Source of the DNA: Norana najaformis
Taxonomy: Eukaryota > Annelida > Clitellata > Crassiclitellata > Hormogastridae
Length of the DNA: 64,000 nt
Direction: 5' to 3'
Assembly: GCA_964023275.1 (NCBI GenBank)
Contig: OZ029914.1
Coordinates: 12,320,341-12,384,340 of the forward strand
Position numbers and translations under genes: made by a program. Under the pieces are notes generated by a model. The model was given only the letters and a program-made list of their open reading frames with translations. It was not told the origin of the DNA and made no database searches. The stretch's first letter is position 1. The number at the start of each line of letters is the position of its first letter. This document shows positions 10,010 through 20,860 of the stretch, piece after piece.

Positions 10010-12205
10010 CACTGGATCACACGAAAAATTTTTTCGCCTGCTACTAGGCATATGTTATGTGTACTACAATAAATCGAATCTGCTGATTCCAAATCTGAAG
10101 TCAGATTTTGTGTAGCACGTCAGGATCTTAAGATATGCAGCATACATGCTAATAATTATGCAAACTCTTTACAGAACTAGTATTTCCTTATAACTGTGTA
10201 ATTATGCAAAATCAGAGTATTCATAACAAGAAACAAAATGTTATTCTTTTATAACTTGAAATTAAAATATGTTTTAAAATGTAATATAAATATATGTACT
10301 GTATGTTACTCAGATGAAAGCATACATTTCGAAATTTTGTCTCTAGCTTAACTCTATACGAGTTCAAAAGTGCTTTAGACACTTGCTCTTGCGCTTGTGA
10401 GTGGCCGCTGTTGCCCGCTGCAGCAACCAGCAGTAATCGCCCATCATGTTGGAATTGCAGTGGCCCTGATATCTTGCTTCAAAGGTGGAGATGTCTTGAT
10501 GGAATCTCTCTCCATGCTTACATCACCCAAGTTTGGTGGGAAAAAATCCAGATGGGAATGTAAGAAATGTATTTTAGTGACATCCGACAGCCGAGTTGCT
10601 TATATGCTGTTAGCATGTTGCTAACGAGTTCAGCATAGTTCTCAGCTCGGTGATTCCCAAGGAAGTTTTGCACCACCAACGTACATGCATCCCAAGCGAC
10701 AAATTACAGTGGGTTGAGCTTGATTCTAAATACAGTATCACGCATTAGTTCGCGGATTTCTGGCCCAATAAAAATTCCAGCCTTCAGCTTAGCATCAGTT
10801 TTGACGGCTCCAAATTTATCTCTCAGATACTGGAAGCCTTGTCCAGTACGATCCATTGCCACTACGAAATTCCTCATGAGGCCCAGTTTAATGTGAAGTG
10901 GTGGTAAGTACACTTTCAATGGATCAACCAATGGTTCGTGTTGCACGTTGTGCCGACCAACAATGTGCTCAGGTCTAGGAGGCCACAGTTTCACTTTGTA
11001 ATGGTTGCTGTCATCACGACTGTTCCACAAGCACAAAAAGCACATATGTTTTGTGTACCCCAGCTGTAGGCCTAGAATAAGTGCTACCACTTTGAGGTCC
11101 GCACAGATGTTCCATTTGTGGTCTGAGTAGTTGATCACTTTCAAAATGAGTTTCATTGAATCATATATCTCTTTGAGGCCTACAGCGTGGGCTATAGGAA
11201 CAGACGGCTTTTCGTTACCATTGTGCACCAACACAGCTTTCAAGCTCGCTTGAAAGCTGGAATCTATGAACAGTCTCCACTGATCAGGAACGTATTCGCA
11301 ACCTAAATTCAGCATGAAACCGTTCACGTCAGTACAGAAACAGATATCACTTTCCAGTTTGTAATATGTAGCTAACTGTTTGTGACGATAACGGAAGTGT
11401 GATGTTGTGGTACCTTTTTGAAGCAAGTTCCACTCCCCTAGTCTGGAGGCTAACAGTTCAGATTTCTCCTTTGACAAAGATAGGTCCCTCACCAGATCAT
11501 CTAACTCACCTTGCCTTATCAAATGCGGCCTACCCTTTTCCAAATCTTGATCACTGGATTCATAAACAGTAACGTCATCTTCTGTATTACCATCAGAACT
11601 GTCCGTTTCATCAGCACCCGCAGCAGGCGGAAATGGTACTGGAATCTCTTCATCATGCGGCACTGGCTTTAGAGCGGACTCGCAATCAGGATAAACGATT
11701 TTAGACTTATTTTTTTTGAAAATCCAGCAACTTTAGTAATGCAGAAATAACAGTCTGCATGATGATTTCTTGGCTCGCGCCACACCATAGGCACAGCAAA
11801 CGGCATTGAATTCCTTTTGCCATTCAGCCACTGTGTAAGCCCAGAGTAGCACACGGTGCAGCAGACATGAGGTGCCCAACTTTTATCCTCGTCTCCGATT
11901 TGACATCCAAAATAATACTTGTAAGCAATCATCACTCTCTTAGTTAACTTCTTGCGCTGGTCACAAAGAGTATATTTACCACAAACATAGCAAAAATTGT
12001 CTGGATGGTTAACACAGCCTCGCCTATTCATTTCAAAATTAAATCTCACACACTAGCTACAGCTATATAAGAAAACTTCCAAGACCATAAAAATTGTCCA
12101 TTGGCATCTCAAAGGCCTAGAAACAAGAAATGAACACCTCCGTATGTCCCACTGCGAGATATGGGACACTTAAATTTACATGTGTTTAGGAAAAATTGTA
12201 ATTGA
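10010..12205 (-). mobile_element. TTA/CACTGG DNA transposon, copy 1 (old, diverged)
   Basis: The left end reads CACTGGATCACACG followed by an A/T run, like the ends of copies 2-4 (CACTGGACAACA, CACTGGCCAACA). It lies at the 3' side of the minus-strand transposase gene. The right end is not found. The element stops near the tail of a minus-strand LINE at 12206, so it was probably truncated there. The preceding bases TAA are compatible with a TWA-type target, but the duplication cannot be checked. Confidence 0.7.
10364..12049 (-). pseudogene. Transposase of the CACTGG family, copy 1 (decayed)
   Basis: This is the same protein as in copies 2-4 but clearly more diverged. The N-terminal zinc-binding part lies at 11700-12049 (FCYVCGKYT, WAPHVCCTVC, PMVWREP, DCYFC). 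The central part at 10704-11663 has LIRQGELDDLVRDLSL, LFIDSS, ICADLKVVAL, MCFLCLWNSR and LPPLHIKLGLM. The C terminus runs down to a stop at 10364 (DYCW-like word, then THKRKSKCLKHF). Frameshifts separate these parts (near 11690 and in 10430-10710). In the second acidic motif the usual CGDLK is CADLK here. The copy cannot be active. Confidence 0.8.
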
Positions 12206-12310
12206 AATTTGTAACTTCTATCACGCCAGTGTCTAATGCACAAGGCATCAACAGATGGTGCATCAAAGCCAAAACCGCAATCAGGTCAATATCCACAAGG
12301 TAGCCTTCCT
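12206..12310 (-). mobile_element. L2/CR1-like LINE tail
   Basis: The reverse complement reads GATATTGACCTGATTGCGG, GATGCACCATC, TTGATGCCTTG and GAAGTTA, closely matching the tail at 45840-45930. Only the non-coding 3' end is present. Confidence 0.7.
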
Positions 12311-12371
12311 GGAAGGTCCATTAAAGAATCAGTTATTTGTTCATGATTTGAGTGAATAGGTTTTTCTGCAG

Positions 12372-12460
12372 GAACGACTCAGGCAAGACGCGCAGGAAAG
12401 GGAACGAAAGATTGCGGAAGAAGAACGAAATAAAGACCGTGACCAGAGCGACATCTTGAG
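12372..12460 (+). CDS. Possible coiled-coil exon upstream of FAF2 UBX (uncertain)
   Basis: A good acceptor (TTTTTCTGCAG) and donor (GTGAGA) bound an 89-nt stretch encoding ERLRQDAQERERKIAEEERN and on. Its charge pattern is like the coiled coil that precedes the UBX domain in FAF2. However, it ends in phase 2 and the candidate UBX acceptors are phase 0, so a missing exon or another explanation is needed. It may be a chance coiled-coil-like stretch. Confidence 0.3.
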
Positions 12461-12659
12461 GTGAGATTTGGCAGTATTCGATAGCAACCGATCAGAGATG
12501 CTTGTAAACATTTTCAGATCCTGCTTTGTTTTAATGAAATGCACCTCTTTATCTGTGGTTGTAGATTCTTTTGTGCATGGTGAGTAGCATGGTTGTCCAA
12601 ATGGACAACCATTAAACAACTATGGTTGTCCGCTATACAACATTGGCTGTCTGCTGCAC

Positions 12660-12745
12660 GACCACTTGCACAAACTAGTTTTCTCTTGAAGCAATCATTG
12701 ATTGATGCCTTTTGCTTGGTAATAATGGTGCTATAGAAGCCATTG
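12660..12745 (+). mobile_element. L2/CR1-like LINE tail fragment
   Basis: Contains TCTTGAAG, CATTGATTGATGCC and GGTGCTATAGAAG, the diverged tail of the LINE family at 1-175. Confidence 0.55.
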
Positions 12746-13045
12746 TTATATTAGAGACAATGCCAAATGGACAATTTAAAGGTTATGGGTTCAACTTAAA
12801 ACCAGGACAGATGGTGATATTGCTGAAACAAAAGTTCTCAGCACCACCATCTAGCAAACACGGCTTTTTGTATTGTATTTATGACTTTATATGGCACCCT
12901 TTACAGAACAAACTATGAGGTGGTGAAGCTACAGCAAGTGGAACACACGTTGAACATTTCCTAAAGATGCAAGTGACTCGTCATTCTGTCGCTGAAGAAA
13001 CAATGCAAAAAAAACACAGAAAATAAAAATTTGTTGAGGCAGAAG

Positions 13046-13142
13046 CTTGCTTTTATATATTAACTGCTTTATATATTAATTACTTTATATATTAACTACT
13101 TTGCATAATAATTGCTTTATATATTAACTACTTTATATGTAA
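13046..13142. repeat. 16-bp tandem repeat, about 6 units
   Basis: The unit is close to CTACTTTATATATTAA. It lies in the presumed FAF2 intron just upstream of the UBX exon. Confidence 0.85.
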
Positions 13143-13326
13143 GTTTGCACCTATGTATGGTGTATGTTGTCGCAAGGTATGGATACACTGGAGCTAGATC
13201 ATTGGCGAGTCTTTACTTTGAGTTCATGAGTTAATTAATTTAGTGTTAGATGTCACTTTACTTATTTCTTCAAGAAACTAGAATATGTAGGTGTGTTGGG
13301 CGATGAATGTGAATGTTTTGGAACAG

Positions 13327-13470
13327 TCAATAAAACAGAAAAAGGAGGAAATTCGTGAACATCTTCCTCCAGAGCCTGGGCCAAATGACCCAGACGCCAT
13401 TAAAGTCCTGTTGAAACTGTCAAACGGAGTCAGACTTGAACGGAGATTTTACAGAACAGACTCTCTACCA
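13327..13470 (+). CDS. faf2: FAF2 (UBXD8), first UBX exon
   Basis: Encodes the end of the coiled coil and the first half of the UBX domain: KQKKEEIREHLPPEPGPND, AIKVLLKLSNGVRLERRF, then YRTDSLP at a GTAAGT donor (phase 0). FAF2 is the ER and lipid-droplet adaptor whose UBX domain binds p97/VCP in ER-associated degradation. The conserved arginines of the first strands (RLERR) are present. The 5' boundary is uncertain: AG acceptors at 13327 and 13339 both keep the frame. The N-terminal UBA, membrane hairpin and UAS parts of FAF2 are not in the window. Confidence 0.85.
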
Positions 13471-14259
13471 GTAAGTACTTGACTCCATCTGTAATGCTTT
13501 GTGGTTTAAATCTTTTTTGTGATGATAAAGATGGATAACTTTTCTAGTGACTAGATAAGCACCAATCCTTGAAATAAGTCTAAGTTCTGATGGAGAAAAT
13601 CAAAGTTTAGTTAATATGATTTAAAACTTGAAACAATATAGCACTCCGTAAGACAAACACCTTGAAGACTCCTCCTTTAATCATGAAAATTTCACGAAAC
13701 CAGCAAATCATGTGCCCTTAAGGAACCATTTGCTCCATAGTTAAGATATGTGTAATTACCACATACCTCTTTCAGACTTAGTCCTTCTAACTTGCATGGC
13801 CAGGCAATAGATACATAAGTCGATTTCACTTGACACACTGAGACTAAAACCCATATGCTCTTGTGAAAGGTACACTGTAAATACAACAGCAGTCAGCCAC
13901 CCGTGAAATCTGATATTCGGCCATATTGGATATTTATGTATATGTGCGTTTGAACATTTATATTGACCTCTGAGCATCTCTTAAAAGCACTGGACCATGG
14001 CTGTCTACACAAGAGTTATAAAATGGTGCATTGTCGTGCATAGTGACATAAGACATTCTGTAACTTGTGAATTGTCTAATATTGTGCGCACTGGTCTCAG
14101 AGACACCATGCATATTTATAACTACTTGCCTATTCATCGGGATCATGCAAGTGTCTTCTAGTCTTGTCTATCTGCACCTAAGACATCATACACGTTCACA
14201 GGACACATTGACTTCTTAATGTAAGTACTGTTTTAAAGTCTCTTTTGCATCTTTTTCAG
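13471..14259. other. FAF2 intron
   Basis: About 790 bp between the two UBX exons, with GTAAGT and TTTTTCAG borders. The ORFs inside show no recognisable protein. Confidence 0.7.
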
Positions 14260-14439
14260 GTTCTCTATAATTACCTGATTGTGCATGAGGCAGCTCCATA
14301 TGATTTCCTGATTGTGACCAACTTTCCGCGTAGAACTCTTCCTTGCCAACCGACTGTGGACAATCCAAATCCCCCAACATTTGAGGAAGCTGGAATCAAG
14401 AAAGCGGAAATGCTCTTTGTTCACGACAATCAGGCGTAG
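14260..14439 (+). CDS. faf2: FAF2 (UBXD8), terminal UBX exon
   Basis: The acceptor is CTTTTTCAG. The exon is 60 codons ending in TAG at 14437. It joins the previous exon in phase 0 and completes the UBX fold: VLYNYLIVHEAAPYDF, then NFPRRTLPCQPTVDNPNPP, then FEEAGIKKAEMLFVHDNQA. The FPR loop that inserts into the p97 N domain is intact. Length and end point match the C terminus of known FAF2 proteins. Because the Ig/propeller copies on the same strand lie directly upstream, the missing 5' exons must lie beyond the left edge (making the Ig genes intronic) or be absent (a partial duplicate). Confidence 0.88.
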   Translation, partial: VLYNYLIVHEAAPYDFLIVTNFPRRTLPCQPTVDNPNPPTFEEAGIKKAEMLFVHDNQA

Positions 14440-14689
14440 TTTTGGCTGGATAAAATTAATTAAATTGTTTAGAAAGACACAGGTGGACTTGCATGCCAAA
14501 ACTGTTACCTCGGTTGACAATTTGAGAAGAAATTGCCTTCTGTACTGTGGTTCCACATTTCTGCATCTTTAAAACCATTTAGTTTTAGGTTATGTGGTAT
14601 ATGAGATTGATAGGGTACCATTTGAAACTAGATCATCAAGTGGTACTGTTTTGTCATCTAAGGTATTGGATGGTTTTGGGCTATAAATT

Positions 14690-14890
14690 ACGAGTTGATC
14701 ATCTTGAACCAGTTTGTCATCTTGAAAATATGTCATTTTGAAGCATTTTGTCATCCAGAACGGGGTTGTTATTTGAACCAATTTGACTATTATGAACCAC
14801 TTTGTCAATTTGAAAGTGGCTCCTTGAACCATTTGTCATGCTCAACTACTTTAGTACCTTAAACCAATTTTGTCATCTTAAAACAGTTAT
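14690..14890. repeat. Degenerate ~18-nt repeats in the FAF2 3' region
   Basis: About ten imperfect units resembling GTCATCTTGAACCANTTT follow one another from GATCATCTTGAACCAGTTT to GTCATCTTAAAACAG. Unit length varies between about 16 and 20. Confidence 0.75.
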
Positions 14891-17789
14891 GTATGTGTTT
14901 CTTTAACAAAACAACTTTCTTCACAGCATATAACATTCTGACTGTTGTATATGAAGCTTAGGTATCTCATAATGCTTTCTAAAAACTCGTTTTATGTCTT
15001 GGCTTTCACCCTTATCAGAATTTGTGAACTGGTTTGAAGAACTGGTCTCATCTTAAATCAGTTCTCAATTTCTAAATATCACCTTCTCACATCAGGGGAC
15101 ACAAAATATGTTCCTATCAAAATATGTTCCTCTGGAGCCAAATTCTGCAGTGCAATGGTCTTGTGAGACTAATATTAAGTTTTGTAGCTCTGATGTCATT
15201 GTTTTAATCTACTGGTATTGTTCATATTGTAATTATTTGACAATCACAGAGTATTCTATCATATGCATAAACGTGCCTTGTTCGTACTGTCAGCTGCTTA
15301 GGGTGCTCTGTGTTGTGAATCTTCACCTCTTTAAGTCTGGATCATTCCTTTATTTTAAGATTCAGAATGGTATGCAAATGTCATAATAATGGGGCTAATG
15401 ATGGTAGAGGTTTTAACAATAGTAGCTTATGATGATGCGAGCTTTGCTGATGAGTTAACTAGTAACTCAGAGCTCAGAGTACTGTGGCAGCCGTGGACTG
15501 TTGATAGTGATGCTGCAAGTACAGTGAAGTTAAGATATGTCAAATCACTCGGCATTTCATCCCATTGGGGTTCTGTAAATGAGTACTAGTACAAGTTGTG
15601 AGGGTTAACGGTGTGTCCCTCCGTGGTTGTGCTTACTACTCGGCCAAATGGTCCTTTGACCTTGGGACCTTGCTCATTTGTAGTTAAAACAGAAGCAGTG
15701 TAAACAAGTGTGTTAGCTTTACCTTTTACCAAAACTGTGGAAGTTAGAACATTAAATTCGTTCGCCACGGTTTGTATATAATATGACATGGAAACTAAAT
15801 AGATCATCTACTGAGACTTCCATATACTGGGAATACAGCTGTTCAACTCCTTGGCTGTAAAAACTTGTTAAATGAAATGAACATTTATATCTAGCTGTCT
15901 TTTTAATCCACAAGGATGTAGAATTGAGCGTAGAAAGGCCAAAGTCCTGATATCACTTGCATGGGCAGATTTAATTACACCGACATGAGGTAGGGCATTA
16001 AATCAGACAAACGTGTCTGATTGGAAATAATGTTAGACATTGCTTGTAAGCATGTTTCTAAGTAAGTAATGCCTGATAATTAATCGACCATGGTGCCAAA
16101 ACATTACCATTAACGCATGTAGTCTTGGGGTATGTATGTATATATCCAAGCGTTTGTATAGCGCGTTTTAAGAAACTCACAAAAGGCATACAGCATGGCT
16201 TCCTGGAAGTTCCCAAAAAGGTACGTCTTGAGAAAATGTTGTACTTCAGACCCTTCATTCCTCCTTGTCTGCATTTGGCATTACCTTACTCATCTCTGCT
16301 TGCAGACTTTCGCACTTCAGCGGACTATGAAGGCCTAGATTAGGCTACCTGTTGACTTTGCAGGGCTAATCGTGCCACTAAGTTGGGTATTTTGTTACTG
16401 CCGCATTCAGCAAAGGGACTGTATTAGATCCAATGCAGTACAGTCTACTGTTTGACTGAAGTTGGTGGTTAATGCTGTATGGATATAACTATATGTTAAA
16501 TTTAAATGCAAACTTCCTTGTTGGGCAAAACCTTCCTCCCCTTGCTGCTTCTGTTATCCTTTTGGGTGACTCCTATCTTCTTTCTCCGTGCTCTGCTGAT
16601 AGATATATGGCATACTAACACATGCATTTAGTTATTTACTTAGTGCGGATATCCTTAATGGACGACCGCCATGTGCATAATAATGGTCGGCTATCAGCAC
16701 TGTTGCTAGAACATTCATGGTCTTGCAGCAGAGGTCAGTGTCTGGGGCTTACTGTGACATGTCGTGTATCTCTATTGTTGATGAGTGTAATTTTTGATGA
16801 CTGAAGGATGACAGAAGTTGGTTATGAAAAAGATCTTTTTGTTTATGTTATGCCTTGAATAGCAGATTTCGATTCTCTGTCCAAGATCTCTAGAACAGAA
16901 AATGCAAGCACTCAGGTCATTAGATGGAACTTTAAAAATTGATAGATGTATATTTCGAAAGTCTTTGTTAATGGTCATATAATTGCTGGTGAGGATTTTT
17001 GTGATATGCCTTAGAGGAACCTTGGTCGGTTATCCTAATCTTTCCTAATACATTTCCACCATGAGAGGGCTGTTGAACAGAAAATTGGGGCAAATAGTGA
17101 AGGAAGGCTAAAGAAACCAAATGGAGATGCGAAGTTTGGTGGAAAAGTTTAAAACTTACTTAATTTTAGACCACTTTTAAGCAGCACAATCTAACAGAGC
17201 GTTTTTGACAGCCATTTGCTAGGGTTGTAATGTCTTGATAATGAACTGCCAGTTTCCAGTGGAATGACGATACAAAGCAAAAACTCAGCTACGAATACAT
17301 GATGTTTCATCAAGTGCTTTGTGTATTTCGTCCAGTCGTTCATAATGAGAAACTGATATTTGTTGAAGTTTTGTTGTTATTTGTTATACACTATGATGAT
17401 TTGGATTTTTTCTCTGTCATTGTTCTGTTGGTTTCTTGTTGTCAACAATTTCCAAATAGTTTAAGGACTTCTTTCTTATTTCAAAAGAAATTCTGAATGA
17501 TTCATTAAAAATGACACAAATGCCTATCAGCCTTGCTCTTAATATCATCTAACCATGCTTAACTGTTCTTGAAAGTGCAATATATTTTTACATTGCACCA
17601 ATTTCCACCGCACATACAATTTTTCTGGGCTAATATATGTTATCTGCAACAACTGAATACAAAATTAAAAAGCTGTAAATTTATTGTAAAGAACAGAAAA
17701 CTAGTCTCTGCATGAACATTTAAAGGTGGTTACAGTGGAGTATTTGTAGATCTATAGGACGGTGGGCCTACATTCATGACATATGTACA

Positions 17790-17985
17790 GGGATGGGGTC
17801 TCAAGACCATGGTCTGGATCTCAAGACAGGTTTGACACCAAAAATGTGGTCTTGGTATTGGTCTCGAATGTGCCGGTCTCGGCCTTGGTCTTAACCCTGT
17901 GGTCTGATCTTGGTCTTGAACCCTGTGGTCTTGGTTTTCAACCCTGATATCCAGTCATGTGGTCTTAATTTTGGTCTTGTTTACA
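17790..17985. repeat. Degenerate GGTCTTGG repeat
   Basis: Repeated words such as GTGGTCTTGGT, GGTCTCG and GGTCTTGAACCCTGTGG. The same repeat is present in the paralogous segment at about 61850-62055, so it predates that duplication. Confidence 0.75.
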
Positions 17986-18687
17986 GCGCTGCAAGTTTCT
18001 TGTGCAATGCTATCATGAGCACAACCAAAAAATCTGAAAAACTTACGGTACTCTCGCATCACCCGTTTGGGGTCTAATAGATATGCATTATTCTCCCTAG
18101 AGTGTGGACATTAGGGTAAACAATGATACTAAACTTTCCGGATTTTCTTTATCTTGGTCGGAAGTAGAAAACCCCAGCTAACTTCATGGCAAATCCAGCC
18201 CTATTACCAGAACACCGATAAGCTATATTTCATGTGTTAGCAACGATTCAATCGCAAGTGATGCTTGAATTGGAATTCAGGGCTGTTACCGATTAAAATT
18301 TTAATATATTACGAGCCATTGATCAGTAGATTAATTTTGAAAATTGGCAGTTCCTTAAAAATATAACTTTTGAAGGCAGTTTTAAAACATGTCGCTTTGA
18401 AACGGTTTCTTAATAGCGCATACGCTGGAAAATTAAAGATTTCGGTATCTTCGCAGCTAGGCCTACTATTGAGAAAATCGCGAATTAAAATTTTCCGTAA
18501 CTGTTACTAGATCTAAGTCTTAGCGGCTATAGGTCGTGAATATTTAAAAGAATACAATAAACAGGAGCGTATTCAAACGCACATGAGACTGTTGCCAATA
18601 AAATCTCAATAAAAACCTGGTTAAGAAAAATATTAACATGACCTATTCATTTGCGTAGTTATCGATGTAGGCCTACACGATTTCAAT

Positions 18688-19003
18688 GGCGTACTTATAG
18701 TATCGGGGACCGCTCTGTTTTGGCCGTTCCTTTTCGGCGTCGCCCGTCGCAGTGATGATAATTAGGGTATAGGTCATTGATTGAAGTACATAAACATGGA
18801 TTCTAATGCCTGCTGTTAAATAATGGTTAGGGTTAAAGTTCGGGTTAGTTCTGGTTTGTAAATGTTAAATAATGCTTAACTGGTCTTTGCAGATAATGAT
18901 TGTTTAGCTTGAAAAGCTTCATCTTAGCGGCAACTAAGCTTAATGGCCGAAAGCCATGCCCAAAATAGCCCAAAACGGAGCGGTCCCCGATACTATAAGT
19001 AGT
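18688..19003. mobile_element. 316-bp MITE with ~30-bp inverted ends
   Basis: The ends are inverted copies beginning (after GGCGT / ACT) ACTTATAGTATCGGGGACC and continuing to GTTTTGG with one mismatch in about 31 bases. The 9-mer GATTTCAAT flanks both sides (18679-18687 and 19004-19012), fitting a 9-bp target duplication as made by Mutator-like enzymes. A TA duplication with slightly shorter ends is an alternative reading. There is no coding capacity. Confidence 0.85.
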
Positions 19004-19379
19004 GATTTCAATTTGGGGGGTCACCAAGAGAATGCCAGATTAAGTTTTGTTGCAGGGCATCGTAATAAAATTGAAAATAAAAATATTTATACAACGAAAA
19101 CCTCCGTAAGCTCCGACAGCTAAAATAACAAGTAAATGGCCAATAAATTTGCAAAGAAGTCATTTTGACCCATTTTATGCCTACTTGACTTCTGGCCAGT
19201 GGCGTAGCTAGCCTTCTGGGAGCCCATATGATCCTTTGGGACTTGGATAAAGGCTCTGGAGAAATAAAATGTCTGGGTTTTGCTAAATCTCGTCCAATTT
19301 CGGCAAAGAGAAAGGGGTGCGGAAGTTGACAGCGTTGGTGCAAATAAAGATAGCATGTTTCTGTTGTGTCCGCAGAAAC

Positions 19380-19640
19380 TAGCATTAATTGTATTTTAAC
19401 TGAGCGCCTTTGAGTAATCTATTTACGATTACGATTTTGATCAGGGTAAGATTTCTTGAAAATGTGGTGTGGCGCTCCCTAATCTTTGTATCTGCGATTA
19501 TGCAAAGGCACTATATAAATAGCGCCAAGTACTTGAGAAGCGCCGTGCTACAACATCGATCTCATGCTGATTACAAATTACCCAAGTACTTGTACATTCA
19601 CTTAACTATCAATGTTTTGGTTCGTTATAGGTAGTCAATG
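19380..19640 (+). mobile_element. LINE tail fragments
   Basis: Contains ACTGAGCGCC, a CGATTACGATT tail and GGCACTATATAAATAGCGCC, words that occur at the 3' ends of the LINEs at 55000-55125 and 60540-60592. Confidence 0.5.
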
Positions 19641-20590
19641 AATAAGGTCTTTATGATATATATCAAAGTTATTTTCCAACAAGAAATCAATTTACAATAA
19701 TGCAGTTCCAAAGAATATCTAAGCTACCCTACACATGGTGAGCTAATTACTAGACCTAGGAAATAATTTTAATAACTTGCCTTCCACTTGAAGAAGTTCT
19801 TTGAAACTCGACTCCTTTCGCTGTCCATTGCATAAACGTCTACTCTTTGGTTTTCTGATGTGTGACCGTGCACTTTGTTCTTTTCTTCGATTGCTTTCGA
19901 AAATGGTGTCTCCACCAGCAGACGTCGTTTCGCCTGTTGAAAATCGTTGATCGATTTTTTCTTTTCTATGCGAAGTAACTCCGCGGTGATCAGTTCACCG
20001 ATCTCGAACTTGTTTCAGCGATAGTTCCGCCAAAAAACAACTTATTCTTCGACAAGTTTAAGGGATTTTAGTTCGACACCAATCGATTATCTTTCACTGA
20101 GTAAATCCTTCAGTTTGTTCTGCTGAAACTATAACACGACTAATCGCAAGTCTCGTGGTAATTAATTACGCTTAAATCACCGAAACTTGACTTTTACTCG
20201 AGACATGTGAAAGCAAATCGACACGGCTTCATCATTTCAGTGGCCAAAACACAAGGCTGTCGATTTCTCAACGTTCTCTCGCTGTCTTAAATACGCCTCG
20301 CAGATCGTCTGCCAAAACCGTGAAGACGTGATCATTTCATCCGTTTCCATGGTAAAATATCGTCTGTAAAATCTGTGCCGTCTTTAGCTTTTGCCGATTT
20401 TCCACCGCTCATAATATTTCCATTGAACGTTTGATTTGCACTGAAAATGCTTACTCAAGACAGCACAAGTCCCTATCTCAACTAAATCTAGTTAACTTCC
20501 TAAACTGGCCCTTAGTACTATTAGAGTCCTCTACCTGCTTTATTGCTGGCCGACTAATATTAAGTTAAATTCGAAATTAACTGATGTAAC
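19641..20590. other. No recognised gene
   Basis: Ordinary-looking sequence with no long ORF. It could hold regulatory DNA; nothing specific is visible. Confidence 0.4.
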
Positions 20591-20599
20591 TAATTTGTA

Positions 20600-20860
20600 C
20601 ACTGAAACTTAACACTAATTAGAATGTAAATGAAAAAAATCAAATCAAATGCGAATGAAAGAGGTTCACTACAGGGGAAACTAAAGTTTTGAATGAAAAG
20701 CCTGAGCAGTAATAGAAAGAAGGCTTGTGACGGATGATCGTGGGTGAACGATGGAAGGGTTAGAGGAATGGAGAATTTTGCGAAATTCATGAGAGAGAAT
20801 GTTCCAGAGTCGAGATGCAGATATAATGAATGAGTTAAAATTAATAGATTAACGTGCCAG
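20600..20860 (-). mobile_element. LINE C-terminal fragment (weak)
   Basis: The minus strand contains an SASRLWNILSHEF-like word, reminiscent of the RLWNSLP motif near the end of L2/CR1-type polyproteins, followed by an interrupted frame. The following 20860-21720 looks like further decayed repeat without a clear frame, ending in a TA microsatellite at 21586-21616. Confidence 0.4.

Larger units (their letters stand above)
14440..18480 (+). other. FAF2 3' UTR/flank, duplicated at 60600-62538
   Basis: No coding sequence recognised. Many segments recur in the same order at 60600-62538. Examples are the word after the stop (GGCTGGATAAAATTAATT with GTTACCTCGGTTGACAATTTG), AGAAAGGC-type words near 15915, TAGAACATTC.TGGTCTTGCAG near 16705, the GGTCTTGG repeat near 17800, and TATTTCATGTGTTAGCA near 18225. 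It may be a long 3' UTR plus downstream DNA. A LINE-tail-like piece (GTATAGCGCGTTTTAAGAAA, minus strand) sits at about 16150-16330. Confidence 0.7.

Noticed and set aside
12226-12240. CCAGTGTCTA taken at first as the right end of transposon copy 1
   Set aside because: The surrounding sequence is the reverse complement of a LINE tail (compare 45890-45930, ATTAGACACCGGCGTATTAGAAG), so CACTGG there is part of the LINE and not of the transposon.
19001-19003. TA target duplication for the MITE at 18688-19003
   Set aside because: Possible, but the perfect 9-bp GATTTCAAT pair explains the flanks better; kept as the alternative.
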